In this document: positions 25,801-38,200 of the stretch, piece by piece
Position numbering within the stretch: position 1 is the stretch's first letter
Layout of the letters: the number at the start of each line of letters is the position of its first letter
IMG/VR virus record: IMGVR_UViG_3300026097_000024
Location: 1-59,917 of that record
From: a virus
Reading direction: 5' to 3' (one strand)
Length of the DNA: 59,917 nucleotides
Position numbers and translations under genes: made by a program
The notes under the pieces: model-generated
The model's database searches: none
Told to the model about the DNA's origin: nothing
Seen by the model: only the letters and a program-made list of their open reading frames with translations

Positions 25801-26212
25801 ATTTGGTTCAAAAGCTGACACTGACTTGCAAGCATTATTTAAAATTGTAAAAAATCCTGATTTGGTTCTAAATGACAATGATGTGAAATCTCGTGTTATT
25901 TCTGCAATAAATGAATTCTTTGCATTGGAAAATTGGGATTTTGGAGATAAATTCTACTTTAGTGAATTAAGCAGTTATGTGATGAATGAGCTGTCACCTG
26001 ATCTGGTTACATTTGTAATAGTGCCAACACAAGAATCACAAAGCTTTGGTAGTTTGTTCGAAATTAAATCAGAATCAGATGAAATTTTTATCAGCGGAGC
26101 CACAGTAGATGATGTAGAAATAATTGATGCAATCACTGCTACAAGATTAAAATCGTCTGGTACTGTGGTGACAACAAGCACCACATCAAATGTAGGCATA
26201 CAGAGTTCGTAA
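22802..26212 (+). CDS. 6: Baseplate wedge protein (gp6)
   Basis: A 1,136-aa protein, much longer than T4 gp6 (660 aa) as in other marine T4-like phages. The N-terminus DFDNLRRTMINYLRQNYPED, then SEYLALIDLMAYLGQNIAFR and RIDLNARENYLELAERRESV (residues about 35-100) is the conserved gp6/J-like wedge domain. A middle segment APSTYYTQNRMITAEDYQVA (about 420-440) is also typical of gp6-type proteins. The rest is beta-rich and probably an insertion. gp6 forms the inner ring of the baseplate and joins the wedges. It is placed between gp25 and the giant protein. Confidence 0.92.
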   Translation: MSSTDRQNRLLLAEDWKRVYQTFRNADFQSYDFDNLRRTMINYLRQNYPEDFNDYIESSEYLALIDLMAYLGQNIAFRIDLNARENYLELAERRESVLRLARLLSYNPKRVQAANGLLKLESIRTTEEIRDSNNLNLENQTIIWNDPSNPDWYEQFIKVLNTALPVNGTFGRPSKSDNVNGVPTEQYRLNSNNSEVPVYSFSKTVDGRSTRFEITSTDIVDGVIQEESPFPGNNFALLYRDDGRGPASSNSGFFSHFRQGSLDQGVFNVTNPSTNQVIAVDATNVNNSDIWLYKLDSLGNEEEQWTRVDAVEGNNIIYNSLNKSIRNIYSVLTRAEDRISLVFADGTFGNLPKGTFRVYYRTSRKERVIVTPDDMRGISVTIPYITRTGKVEDLTMSFELKYTVDNSSTSETNASIKRNAPSTYYTQNRMITAEDYQVAPLNISQEIIKIKSVNRTASGISRYFDLIDATGKYSKTNLFGTDGVLYKEFLSPKTSFTFNTRTDVEGAVANTITPILNDIKIRNYYYNSFPKVLVGDLQVSWTQLSAETNLNTGYFQNRDGIISELGTFTGSILSLVVPGTLCKFVPPQGFYFTENGELTTENVKGSVLYKWVKVLSVDGAGTSIQDNESGPVALNDNIPSSAILTEIRTSLPNALEDDVATQVIDQIFAYKTFGLRYSQTQQAWRLITDNNLNIESEFSTGKTGDTTNQQLDASWLLLFETDGETYTITNRAMRYVFESNEEIRFYYDSGDKIYNNLTGKIVKDKITVLNINTQPDDIVPFTVDFDWEVVEEYRDAEGYVDSKKIQISFFDEDDDGVVDNPQLFEDIVNEEVSPLSKYVFLEKIITSDGVEDFRFISKTDLNLKIKQNKNSQIIISQEEDGQLFYFADEDIFQTLDKGTGTFTTIDNYRARLGREQIKFQYIHAADPNSRIDPSASNIIDMYVLTKTYDTQFRQWLDGTITNPPFPPSSDNLFTSYGSQLNQIKSLSDEIIYHPVKYKTLFGSKADTDLQALFKIVKNPDLVLNDNDVKSRVISAINEFFALENWDFGDKFYFSELSSYVMNELSPDLVTFVIVPTQESQSFGSLFEIKSESDEIFISGATVDDVEIIDAITATRLKSSGTVVTTSTTSNVGIQSS

Positions 26213-26227
26213 AAAAGGGTAAACTTA

Positions 26228-29200
26228 ATGGCATATGAAAACGATCAAAATGAATTTCCTTTACCAGCAAATGGTGATAGTAATCGTCGTTCAGAAAAGC
26301 ATCTACCTAGATATTTTAGGACTCAGGTAAACAGCAAATTTCTATCTAGCACATTTGATCAACTAATACAACCTGGTGTAGCAGAAAAGATCAATTCATA
26401 TATCGGCAGAGAAGTAGCTAAAGCTTATCAACAAGATGATACCTACCTAACTGATGTAAGCATTGATAGAAAAAATTATCAGTTAGAACCTGCTTCTGTA
26501 ATTACAGATGAATTAGGTAATGTAGAATTTTACAAAGATTATAATGATTATATAAACCAAATTAAAAACTTTAATGGTAATACTGTAGACCACAGTAGGT
26601 TAAATGAGCAAGAATATTATGCATGGAACCCGCACATTGATTGGGACAAATTTACTAATTTCCGAGAGTATTATTGGTTGCCTAACGGGCCTCAAACTGT
26701 TAACATCGTAGGTCAGAACACAGACATAGTCAGTACATATACTGTGAGATTGTCAGATAATTTAGATAATTACGGATATGTTTTTACGCCAGACGGTCTA
26801 ACACAAAATCCTACCTTAAAACTATATAGAGGAGTGAAATATCGTTTTGATATCAACACGCCTGGCTTACCTATCACTTTCAAAACAAAAAGAACACTAG
26901 ACGAAGATTTCTTGATCGATGAAGGCATATCAATTCAGTCTGTAGAAAACGGTGTTATAGAAATAGAATTTTCGTCAGAAGTTCCTAATAATATCTATTA
27001 TGTGGCAGAAAACGACATAAATGCATCTGGATTAATCAAAGTAGCCAACATAGAAGAAGCTAGTTTTATAGATGTAGAATCAGAAATTATTGGCAAAAAA
27101 ACCTATACATCCAGCACCGGAGTTGCCTTATCTAATGGAATGAAGATTAAATTCCAAGGAGAAGTTGTGCCAGCAATATATCAGAACACTGAATGGTATG
27201 TTGAAGGTGTAGGTGATAAGATACAATTAATTAACGAAAGTTCTCTAAATGTCGCCAGCGTTTTTGCAAGCACTTTACCTATTGAATTCGATACAGAAGG
27301 TTTTGATAGATCTCCATTTGATGAAGCAATTGGGTTTCCTGCCGCAAAGGATTATTTTGTTATAAACAGAGCTTCAAAAGATGGTAATTTGTGGAGTAGA
27401 TATAACAGGTGGTTTCATAGAAGTGTAATAGAAAAAAGTGCAGAAATTAACAATCAGCAGATCAGTATTGATCAAAGCCAAAGAGCAAAAAGACCAATCA
27501 TAGAATTTGATGCTGGGCTTAAACTTGCCAATTTTGGAACATTTGCCAAGACTGATGTAGATCTTGTAGATAATTTTACAATTGACATATTTTCCACTAT
27601 AGAAGGCTCAGCTGGATATAACATTGACGGAGTGGACATTACTGATGGAATGCGGATTTTGTTCACTGCAGATACAGATATATTGGTAAGAAATAGGATA
27701 TTTGAAGTTCAGTTTATTACCTTTGCAAGCGGTTCGATTGATAATAGACAAATAACATTAGTTGATGTGACTGACACACACCCTGTTGAAAATGAAACTG
27801 TATTAGTCAGACAAGGAAATACTTTTGGCGGCACGATACTCCATTATAATGACAACAAATGGATTTTGTCACAGTCTAAGGTAAGTGTAAATCAAGCACC
27901 GTTATTTGATGTTTTTGATGAAAACGGAAACAGCTATCTTGATTCTAGTTTTTATCAAGCTTCTACTTTTACTGGTACAAAAGTTTTTAGTTATAAACAA
28001 GGTGTAGGGCCTGTAGATTCAGAATTAGGAATACCTTTAAGTTACAGAACAATAGAAAATGTAGGAGACATTACTTTTTCCTTTGATTTGTTGCAAGATT
28101 CTTTCAGTTATCAGATTGAAAATGAATCATTTACCAAAGGAACAAACATAGGGTTTGTGAGAACATATTCTAATATTGACAATTTTGATACAAAAAGTGC
28201 TTGGATAAAAGCAGAAGATCTAAGCAGTCAGCCTGTAATAAGGCAATATGTGTTTGACAATACTTTTACTTCATTTGACATAGATGTTTATGACAATAGT
28301 GCTGAAATTAACGACCTATGGATAAAAGTTTATGTAAACAACGAGTTAAAATTCCAAGACATAGATTATACTATACAAACTACACCTAATAACAATAGCA
28401 CAATATCTTTTACTAATGATTTGAACATAGGCGACATAATTGTTATAAAAACAAAAAGTTCTGCACCTAAAAACAACAACGGATATTATGAAATAGCAAG
28501 CAATTTAGAAAAAAATCCACTGAATAACGATCTTAATGAATTTACATTAGGAGAAGTGAATGATCATGTATCTAGTATTGTTGAAGAGACAGATAGCTTT
28601 AACGGGTTATTTCCTGGTGTTAGTAATTTACGAGATGCCGGGCCTATAAGCAAATACGGTAAGAAATTTATCAAGCACAGTTCTCCTTTAAATTTAGCTT
28701 TATATCATATGGTTGATAAAGAAGCAAATATTGTAAAGTCTTTGAGATATGCTCGCAGAGAATACGGAAAGTTCAAAAGATTATTTCTGCAGACAGCAAA
28801 CGAACTTGGATATGATGGCCCGGTAAAGGAGCATGTAGATAGAATTCTACAAGAAATTGTGAAAGACAAAACTGATTCAATGCCTTTTTATTTTTCCGAT
28901 ATGATTCCACTTGGTGCATCTAAAAGAATCACAATTGAAATTGAAGATGCAGACAGTCAGAATTTCTTTGGACTAAGTGAGATATTTGATTTAAGCATTC
29001 CAAGTAGGAAAGCAGTTCAGGTCTATCTTAATGGAGTACAGTTAACACATCAAAAAGATTATACATTTAACAGTGACGGATTCGTTGTGTTAACCGCATC
29101 CAAACAAATAGGTGATATAGTAGACATATATGAATATGAAACAACAAATGGAAGTTATGTACCACCTACTCCGACAAAATTAGGACTGTATCCTAAATAC

Positions 29201-32200
29201 GAACCCGTTTTATACAATGACAATACCTATTTAGAATCAACAAATGTAATACAAGGACATGATGGAAGCATAATCATAGCATACAATGATTTCAGAGATG
29301 AATTATTGCTAGAGCTAGAGCGCAGAATCTATAACAATATAAAGATAGATTACGACGTTAATTACATTGATATCCACGAGTTTAGAAACGGAGAGTATCG
29401 TAATAGTGGATTTAATAACACCGAAATCAACAATGCAATTTTAGCAGATTTTGTTCAATGGACACAATTGATTGAAGAGGATTACGCTGAAAACAACTCA
29501 TTTGAAAGATCTAATTCTTTTACTTGGAACTATAGTTCTATGACTGACAGCCAAGGACAATCTTTGCCAGGCTTTTGGCGAGCAGTATACAAACATGCAT
29601 ATGACACAGATCGTCCACACACACATCCTTGGGAAATGCTAGGCTTTTCAATAAAGCCGACTTGGTGGGACAGTCAATATGGACCTGCTCCGTATACCAG
29701 CGATAATTTGTTGCTATGGGAAGACTTAGAAAAGGGTGTAATTAGAAATCCAGGGCAAAGATTTTTGCTAGATAAAAAATATCAAAGACCTGGTCTTACT
29801 TCTCATCTTCCAGTAGACAATCAAGGAAATCTTTTAAGTCCAGCCGCATCTGGATATGCAAAAAATTATATCACAACCAATATTGATAACAGCTTTGAAT
29901 TTGGAGATGAATCGCCTGTAGAAACTGCTTGGAGAAGAAGTTCAGAATATCCATTTGCTTTTATTACAGCATGGGCATTGACTCAGCCTAGTAAATTGTT
30001 TGGTGCAGGATTTGATAGATTTAGACAGGTAAGGAATATTGCCGGAGAGCTAATTTATACTCCTACACAAACTCATATTAGGTTAGAAGATTTAATTTTT
30101 CCAAACACAGAAAATGAGTCGGAACAGAGATTTACAAGTGGATTGGTAAATTACATCGCTGGTTATATGACAGCAAACATCACAACTCCTTTTGAAAACT
30201 ATCAAGATAAAATTAAAAAAATAGGCAATCAAATTGGTTTTAAACTTGGCGGGTTTACAGATAAGAGTAAATTTAATCTTATTTTAGACAGCAGGACTCC
30301 ACTAAATCAGGGTAATGTTTTCGTCCCTGAAGAAAACTATAAAGTATTTCTGAACACTAGCACTCCTATAGATACTATAAACTATAGTGGAGTAATAATA
30401 GAAAAACAACCAGGCGGCTATGTGGTTAGAGGATATGATCAAGAACAGCCCGTTTTTAAAGTTTATCCTACAATAGCTTTAGAAAATGACCCTGTGATAA
30501 CTGTAGGAGGCATATCAGAATCTTTTGTTACTTGGGATAGCAATAAAACCTACACCATTGGACAAAATGTAGAATATGAAGGATCTTATTACAGAGTAGC
30601 AGAACAGCATACAAGCAGTCCTAGTTTTGATATAGACAAGTTTTCTAAATTACCCTCACTACCTCTCATAGGTGGTAGAAGTGCAGTGTTTAGAAGGAAG
30701 TTTTTTGAAAACAAAGTATCAGAAATTCCTTATGGCACTTTGTTTCGCACTGTACAGGATGTTGTAGATTTTTTACTAGGTTATGAGCGATATCTTGAAA
30801 CATCTGGATTTATATTTGACTACTTTGACGAAGAAGATGAAACAGTAAACGATTGGAAGAAATCAGCCAAAGAGTTTATGTTTTGGACTACGCAAAATTG
30901 GGCTGCTGGATCGGTAATAAGTTTAAGTCCTGGTGCCAAACAAATTAAATTAGTTTCAGAATATTCAACAGTTGACAATATATTTGATAGTTTCTATGGT
31001 TATACATTATACAAAGCTGACGGTAAAAAATTAGTAGAAGAATTTTCGAGTCTGAGTAGACAAAATCCAAACGAATTCATTTTGAAACCAAAAAACACAG
31101 CAGATGGCATCTATGCAATAAAACTGCCTTTAGTTCAAAAAGAACATGTGGTGCTGTTAGATAATAGAACTGTTTTTGGAGATATTATATATGATCTAGA
31201 ACCAGGATATAGACAAGAACGAATAAGAGCTTTAGGTTATAGAACGGCTGACTGGGACGGCAGTTTGAACATTCCTGGTTTTATATACGATGATGCACCT
31301 GTAACTGAATGGGAACCCTGGAAAGACTATGCAATCGGGGATCTTGTTAAGCACAAAGAATTTTACTATGCTGCAGATAATAAAATAGCAGGAAAAGAAT
31401 CTTTTGACAGTTCAGAGTGGAATAGATTACCAAAAGAACCAGCGCCTGTCCTGTTAACCAATTTCGATTATAAAATTAATCAGTTTGCAGATTTTTATGA
31501 TCTAGACAGTGATAATTTTGATATCGAACAGCAAAGATTTGCACAACACTTAATAGGATATCAAAATAGAAACTATCTCGCAAATATTATTAATGACGAT
31601 GTTAGTCAATATAAGTTTTATCAAGGTTTCATTCAGGACAAAGGAACAAAAAACTCTTTAACAAAGCTATTCGATGTGTTAGGTAACACAAACAAAGACA
31701 GTCTAGAATTTTACGAAGAGTGGGCAATAAAATCAGGTCAATATGGTGCGGCAGATGGATTTGACGAAGTAGAATTTTTACTAGATGAAGAAAAATTTAG
31801 GCTTACTCCGCAACCTATTGAATTAGTGCAAACAGTTTCTGGCGAAGAAACTGACTTAATTTATAGGATAAGACCTTTCGAAGTATATCAAAAACCAGAA
31901 AACTATAATCACGCTCCGTTCCCTACTGTTTATATTAACGACGGGTACACAAAAAATAGTGGATATGTGAACCCGGAAGATGTTCAACATGTTGTATCTG
32001 ATTATGATGCTATATTGAATATAAATTTTAAAGATTGTAAAAATAATGATTATGTTTGGGTAGGAAATGAAAAATTATCCTGGAATGTTTACAAACATTC
32101 TCGCACAAACCTCAATATTGAAAGCTTAATTCAAGGCGAATCGGAATTTACCATTGTTTTAGATTCTACACCTAGAGATATACAAGTCGGAGAAATACTA

Positions 32201-35200
32201 GGTGTGTATGATCTAATTACTACAGAAATTACACCAGAAGACAGCACATATCAATCGATTACCCAGACTACAGCGGCTATAGGTAATTTTTACAAGGTGA
32301 AAGATGTAATTGTAAACAAAATCATCTTAGAAACAAACGAACCAATCGACGATATAGAAAAATGTAAAGGCAAAATTAGTAGATTCATAAGTGCAAGAAA
32401 AGCCGATTTATCAACTGCAAATAGTTATGCTGAAAGTGGTTTAGAAAACAATGACATTATATGGATCGACGATGCAGGTAACAATCAATGGACAGTGTTA
32501 CAGAAAAATAGCGGATTCAACGAACTAGAAACAATATCAAATCATGAGGGTGACAGCACTGACCATGATTATGCACAAACCGTATCGGCAAATAATTCTA
32601 ACACAGTTATTGCTGTAGGAGCTCCAAATAACCAAAACGGAAAGGTATACATTTATTACAGAGGAAGTAATTCGTCAAACTGGAAACTTACACAAACACT
32701 GGAACCAAGTGAGGTAGCTGATCCTGGCCAAAGATACGGCGAATCTGTATCAATTTCACCAGATGGTAAGTATCTGGTTGTAGGATCTCCTGACGCATCT
32801 AATGTGAAAACAAATTACAAGCAAAACTATGTAACCACAAATGATTACGCCGCAGGAGATATTGTAAAATTTCAAGAAGTTCTCTGGCAAGCCGTGGTAG
32901 ATGTTGAAGGAGCAGAGTCTAATATTCAATTTGGAAGTTTTGACGGAGTAGCACAATCTATAGAACGGTTGAATATTGGCACATCGTCGTCGCAAAAAGT
33001 TAACACTATTCTTACAGGAAATTATCCATTTACTAATCAAACAACTGACCATTTAATAATACGAGCACCAGAAGATATGTATGAAGGATCTGCCATCGGC
33101 GATCAAATTAAGTTAAAATGGAATCTCTTGACTTTTGCAAATCAAGACCAAACAGAAATCGAGGCAAGACAACCGTTTGACAACGAAATCGCTGGAATTA
33201 ATGGTGCATTTTTGACAGACAAACACGAAATAAGATTCAAAATTGATGCAATTTTATATATCGATGCTTCTACAAATGTTCCAAATATAGGAGATAGAGT
33301 AGAGGTAGAAAACGCTTTTGGCACAGTTGAATATACCTACCTTGAAGGTGCAAGATTAACAATTTATCTAAAAGATGTAAATGGACAATTCCCTGTAGCA
33401 GATAGTTTGTTTACTTCTGAAGGAGACTTTGTAGGCGAATATGAAAGAGCTGCTCCTGCAGAGACAATAGATACATCAGATGTATATGGCGGATTTTGGG
33501 CTATAACTGTCCCAGACTACAATGTAAACACAAACACGGAAGATGAAGGTAGAGGCTTGGTTTATGTTGATTTTATTCCAAACAATCAAGCTGATACAAA
33601 TAGATTTTATTATAACATATTAGATTTTGAAACATCGACAATTAACAGTGAAAATACAATTAACAGTTATATACAGGCACTATCCTATCAATCGCCTGCA
33701 GGAGGTGCTGGCGGCAGCACCGATGCTTTCTTATCTGATTTATTTGTAGTACGAGCACCAAAAGTTCTAACTGATAATTTAAATATAGTCAGTGAAGGAA
33801 ATCAAAACAATGATGAAATTGATTTGCATATGCCATTGCTGCCGAGATTCTATGTAGATTTATCACAACCACTAGATAATAATGTAGAATATTTTGTTAT
33901 TCTAAATGGAGTAAGAATAGACGATCCTTTCTTTGGAACCACATTACAGACTAATCCAAATGCTGAAACATCAACAATAATCGGCGACGGTGCAACCACA
34001 AGAATCTTCTTTGATGACTTAGGTATAGAATTTGCGCCTACTGATCTATTGCAAATACAAAGAAGTGGAACATTAGTAAATGTAGTATCTGTGAATCCAT
34101 TTGGTACTGTTTTACAAGATATAAATCTTAGCTATGCTTCATTTAATCGTAGACACACTATCTACGATCTATGGGACGGTTATATAAACTTTGATTTTAC
34201 CGTTTTTAACCCAGCCACTGGAGAACCATTCGAGCCTAGAGTAGGTGATACTGTTGTTGATGTAACAACAGATGCGGAAGCGGTTGTTACTTTTTATCAG
34301 AGAAACGGGTCTAATGTTACAATATTTGTAAAAGCAGTTACAGGAAATTGGAGCCTAGGAAATCAATTTGGAGATAATGCAGAAATTAAATATCTAGGAA
34401 CACCTGGAGATCCCGATCCTGCGTATCGTAATGATCAAGTTATGGGTCAAACACAGTTTACAAGTCTTGGTTTTGATTCTGCAGGAATAGGCAAATTAAT
34501 TGTCTTAAGCAATGTAGAAAATATACCTGTTTCAAATCAATCTGTGATTATTGATAATGAATATTGGCTCTACAGAGAAGGAAATGTTTTAGGTATACCT
34601 AGATCAGCTAGTATCCCAAGTTTAGATAACAATGACTGGCAAAGAACATTTAACATACCAGCAACAAGTACCGGCACCGTCAGCGGATTGGTAAAAGAAG
34701 GACTTTATTCAGTTTACATTGCAGAAGGCAGCGGCAGATTTAGTTTGGTTAATGATTTTTCAGTACCAGAAAAACAAAATAATTTTAGATTAGGTGCAAA
34801 AGTAAAATTACGCGAATTTAATGATTTGTATAGATTATTTGTTCAAGCCACAGGTGATCAAAATTTAACAGGTAACGACGAGGATTTCACATCTTGGGGT
34901 AGAATATATTTTGTTAATCAAGGCATTGACAATTTCAGCAATAGGTGGAATTGGGATTTTGCAAGAAACAAAAGATTTATAGGTCAGTTTGTAACATCAG
35001 TTTCTTATGTTGAAAACGATATAGTATTTCATAACGGTGAATTGTATGTAGCTACTACAAATATCGCGCCTGGATCTTTCAATGCTAATGACTGGCGACT
35101 GATACCAGATGAAGACCGCACAGAATTTGTAGGTTACATACCTAACGATACTGATTTGGTGTTAGGAGAAGATTCTAGCTCTATTTTGTCTGCCACTGAA

Positions 35201-38200
35201 GATTTACTCGTTTTTGCAAAAGATTTTGATACATCAGAAAACGGAGAAGTACTGGTAGTTTCTAATAATAACAGAACCAGTGCTCCTAACGAAGTTCTAA
35301 TTTATAGGTCATTCAACGGCAACTACTTAAAATCTCAAGTGATCGAAGCTCCTAATAATTTTGTAGGATTTGGAGATGTGGTTAGTATAAGCTCAGATGG
35401 TACTGTTATTGCAATAGGTTTACCGTTTGACGATACTTCTAAACTAGACCAAGGACAAGTTAATATATACCAGCAAGTTGATGGTAGTTTTGTACAAACA
35501 CAGACTCTAAATAGCCCTAATAATGAAAGTGCCGAAATGTTTGGCAGATACCTTGATTTTGATAATAACACTTTAATAGTCACAGGAAAAAATGCAGACA
35601 GTTCAGAAATTACTACTTTCGACACAAATACTACAATTTTTGACAATGGGTTTACAAAATATAAAAATTATGACAACGACAGCGGTGTAGTGTATGTATA
35701 TGAAAGGATTAATAATACATTAGTTTATGCACAAACTTTATCTTACAATGACAATGCTGTAGATTATTTTGGTAGAAATATCACAATAAAAAATAATCAT
35801 ATATATGTTGGCTTGCCTAGATATCAAAGCGAATTAGGTAGACAAGGATCTTTAGTAGATTATAGTCGGAATCAAAATATTACGGTTTTGGAGCAAATAA
35901 GGAATCCTAAATTCACAGTCAATCTAGAAAAGATCAAAAAAGTAATTTTATACGATACAAAAGAAAATGAATTACTTACATATCTTGATTATATTGATCC
36001 TATCCAAGGTAAGATAGCAGGCCCTGCCGAACAAGAAATAAGTTTTAAAACCTATCTTGATCCTGCTACTTATACAATAGGCACTATAGACCTAAATGTA
36101 AACAACACTAATAGTTGGGGACCTGAGCAAGTAGGTCGAGTTTGGTGGGACTTGACGAATGCTAAATTCATTAATCCTTATCAAGGAAATGTTATTTTCA
36201 GTGCAAATAATTGGAATACTTTATTCGATTCGAACACCATAGATATTTACGAATGGGTAGAAAGTAATATTTTGCCTAATGAATGGGACGAAATATCTGA
36301 TACCGAAGAAGGAATTTCTCGTGGAATAAGCGGTAAAAGCAGATATGGCAATTTAGTTTATGTTCAAAAACAGGTTTATGACGAAGTAGCTCAGAGTTTT
36401 TCCAATAAATTTTATTTTTGGGTAAAAGGCAAAACCACCGTTCCTAATGTAGAATGGAGAACTATATCTATAGATAATGTTGCAAAATTAATTTCTGATC
36501 CTGCCTCCCAAGGTTATAGGCATGTGAATTTTATAAATGAAAACAGTTTTGTTTTACATAATTGTGATAATTTTATAAAAAACAAAGATGTATCACTAAG
36601 CGTACAATATTGGACAATAGACGATCAAGAAAATAATATTCATAACCAGTACCAAATTGTCACTGAAGGTTTAGCAACCAGCATACCTAAGCGGGATATA
36701 GAAAGGAAATGGTTTGATAGTTTGATAGGATATGATGAGCAGTTCAGGAATGTTCCTGATCCTAACTTATCTATAAAACAAAAATATGGAATACTGAACA
36801 GACCTAGACAAAGTTGGTTTGTAAATAGATTTGAAGCACTAAAACAAGTTATTGAAAGAGTTAACACTGTATTACTGCAAAATTTAATTATCGACGACAA
36901 AGATATATCTCCTTTATTGGAAAGCGACCCTCCTCCGTCTAGTCTTACCAATCTCTATGATACAACTGTAGATACAGTAGCAGATTTAGATTTTGTAGGC
37001 GTTGCAAGGGCGCAAAGGGCTGTTCTAACTCCTGTGATAGAAAACGGAAAAGTTACAAGAGTTATAATTGAAAATGCAGGAAGGGGTTATTTAGTTCCTC
37101 CTACAGTTACCATAGCGGGTCAAGGATCTGATGCAGTTATTGAAACAACAATAGATTCTTTGGGTAAAATTGATAGTATTACAATTCTAAATCAAGGATT
37201 TAATTATGACAGCAATACAGTGTTATCGGTAAGAAGATTTACTGCTTTAGTAACCAACGACGAAACTATACAAGGTAAATGGGCTCTATATGAAAGAAAC
37301 AGCGATACTAGGGAGTGGTTAAGGATTGAAAGTCAGTCTTATAGTGTGCCTTTATATTGGGAATACGCAGATTGGTATGCTAAAGGATTGAGTGAATTTA
37401 CAAATATTGATTATCTAATCGAAGAAAGTTTCCAATTGCAAAGCCTCGAAGATAATATAGGTGATATTGTAAAAATTTCTAATATAGGCACAGGAGGATG
37501 GCTGTTATTGGAAAAAATCGATAATCAAAACACTCCTGATTATACCGTAAACTATAAGACTGTAGGTAGGCAAAACGGTACCATTCAATTTAAAGATAGT
37601 CTGTTTGATAACAAAGTAAGTCTGGTTGGGTTCGACAGTATAAGTTACGATACAAAATTCTTTGATGCTCAACCCACTATAGAAACTCGTAAAATTCTCA
37701 ATGCAATAAAAAACAATTTATTAATTGATGAACTGTCCATTGAATACAATGCTTTATTTTTTGCAAGCATAAGATATGTTTTCGCTGAGCAAGGATATGT
37801 CGATTGGGCATTTAAAACAAGTTTTGTAAAAGCAAAACATAATGTCGGTGATTTAAGAGAAGATATTACATTTAATAACGATAATTTGCCTAGCTACGAG
37901 CAATACTTAAATGAAGTAAAACCATATAAGACAAAATTAAGAGAATATTTAAGCAGTTACGAAAAAATAGATAACACACAATCTGTTACCACCGACTTTG
38001 ATTTGTCGCCGACTTATAATGAAGATTTAAAACAGATCTTACCGCAAATCGTCAGAGTAGAAAATAATAATATCATAGGAACCAATGCTGATTTCGAAAC
38101 ATATCCAAATAGACATTGGCTTGAAAATGTTGGATACGAAGTAACAAGTATTGAAATAGCAGACGGGGGATCGGGGTATACATTCCCGCCCGTGATAACG

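Noticed and set aside
36640-36951. Minus-strand frame of 103 aa inside the giant gene, and others like it (35335, 32756, 38014)
   Set aside because: All are antisense shadows of a continuous coding frame, without ribosome sites or recognisable products.
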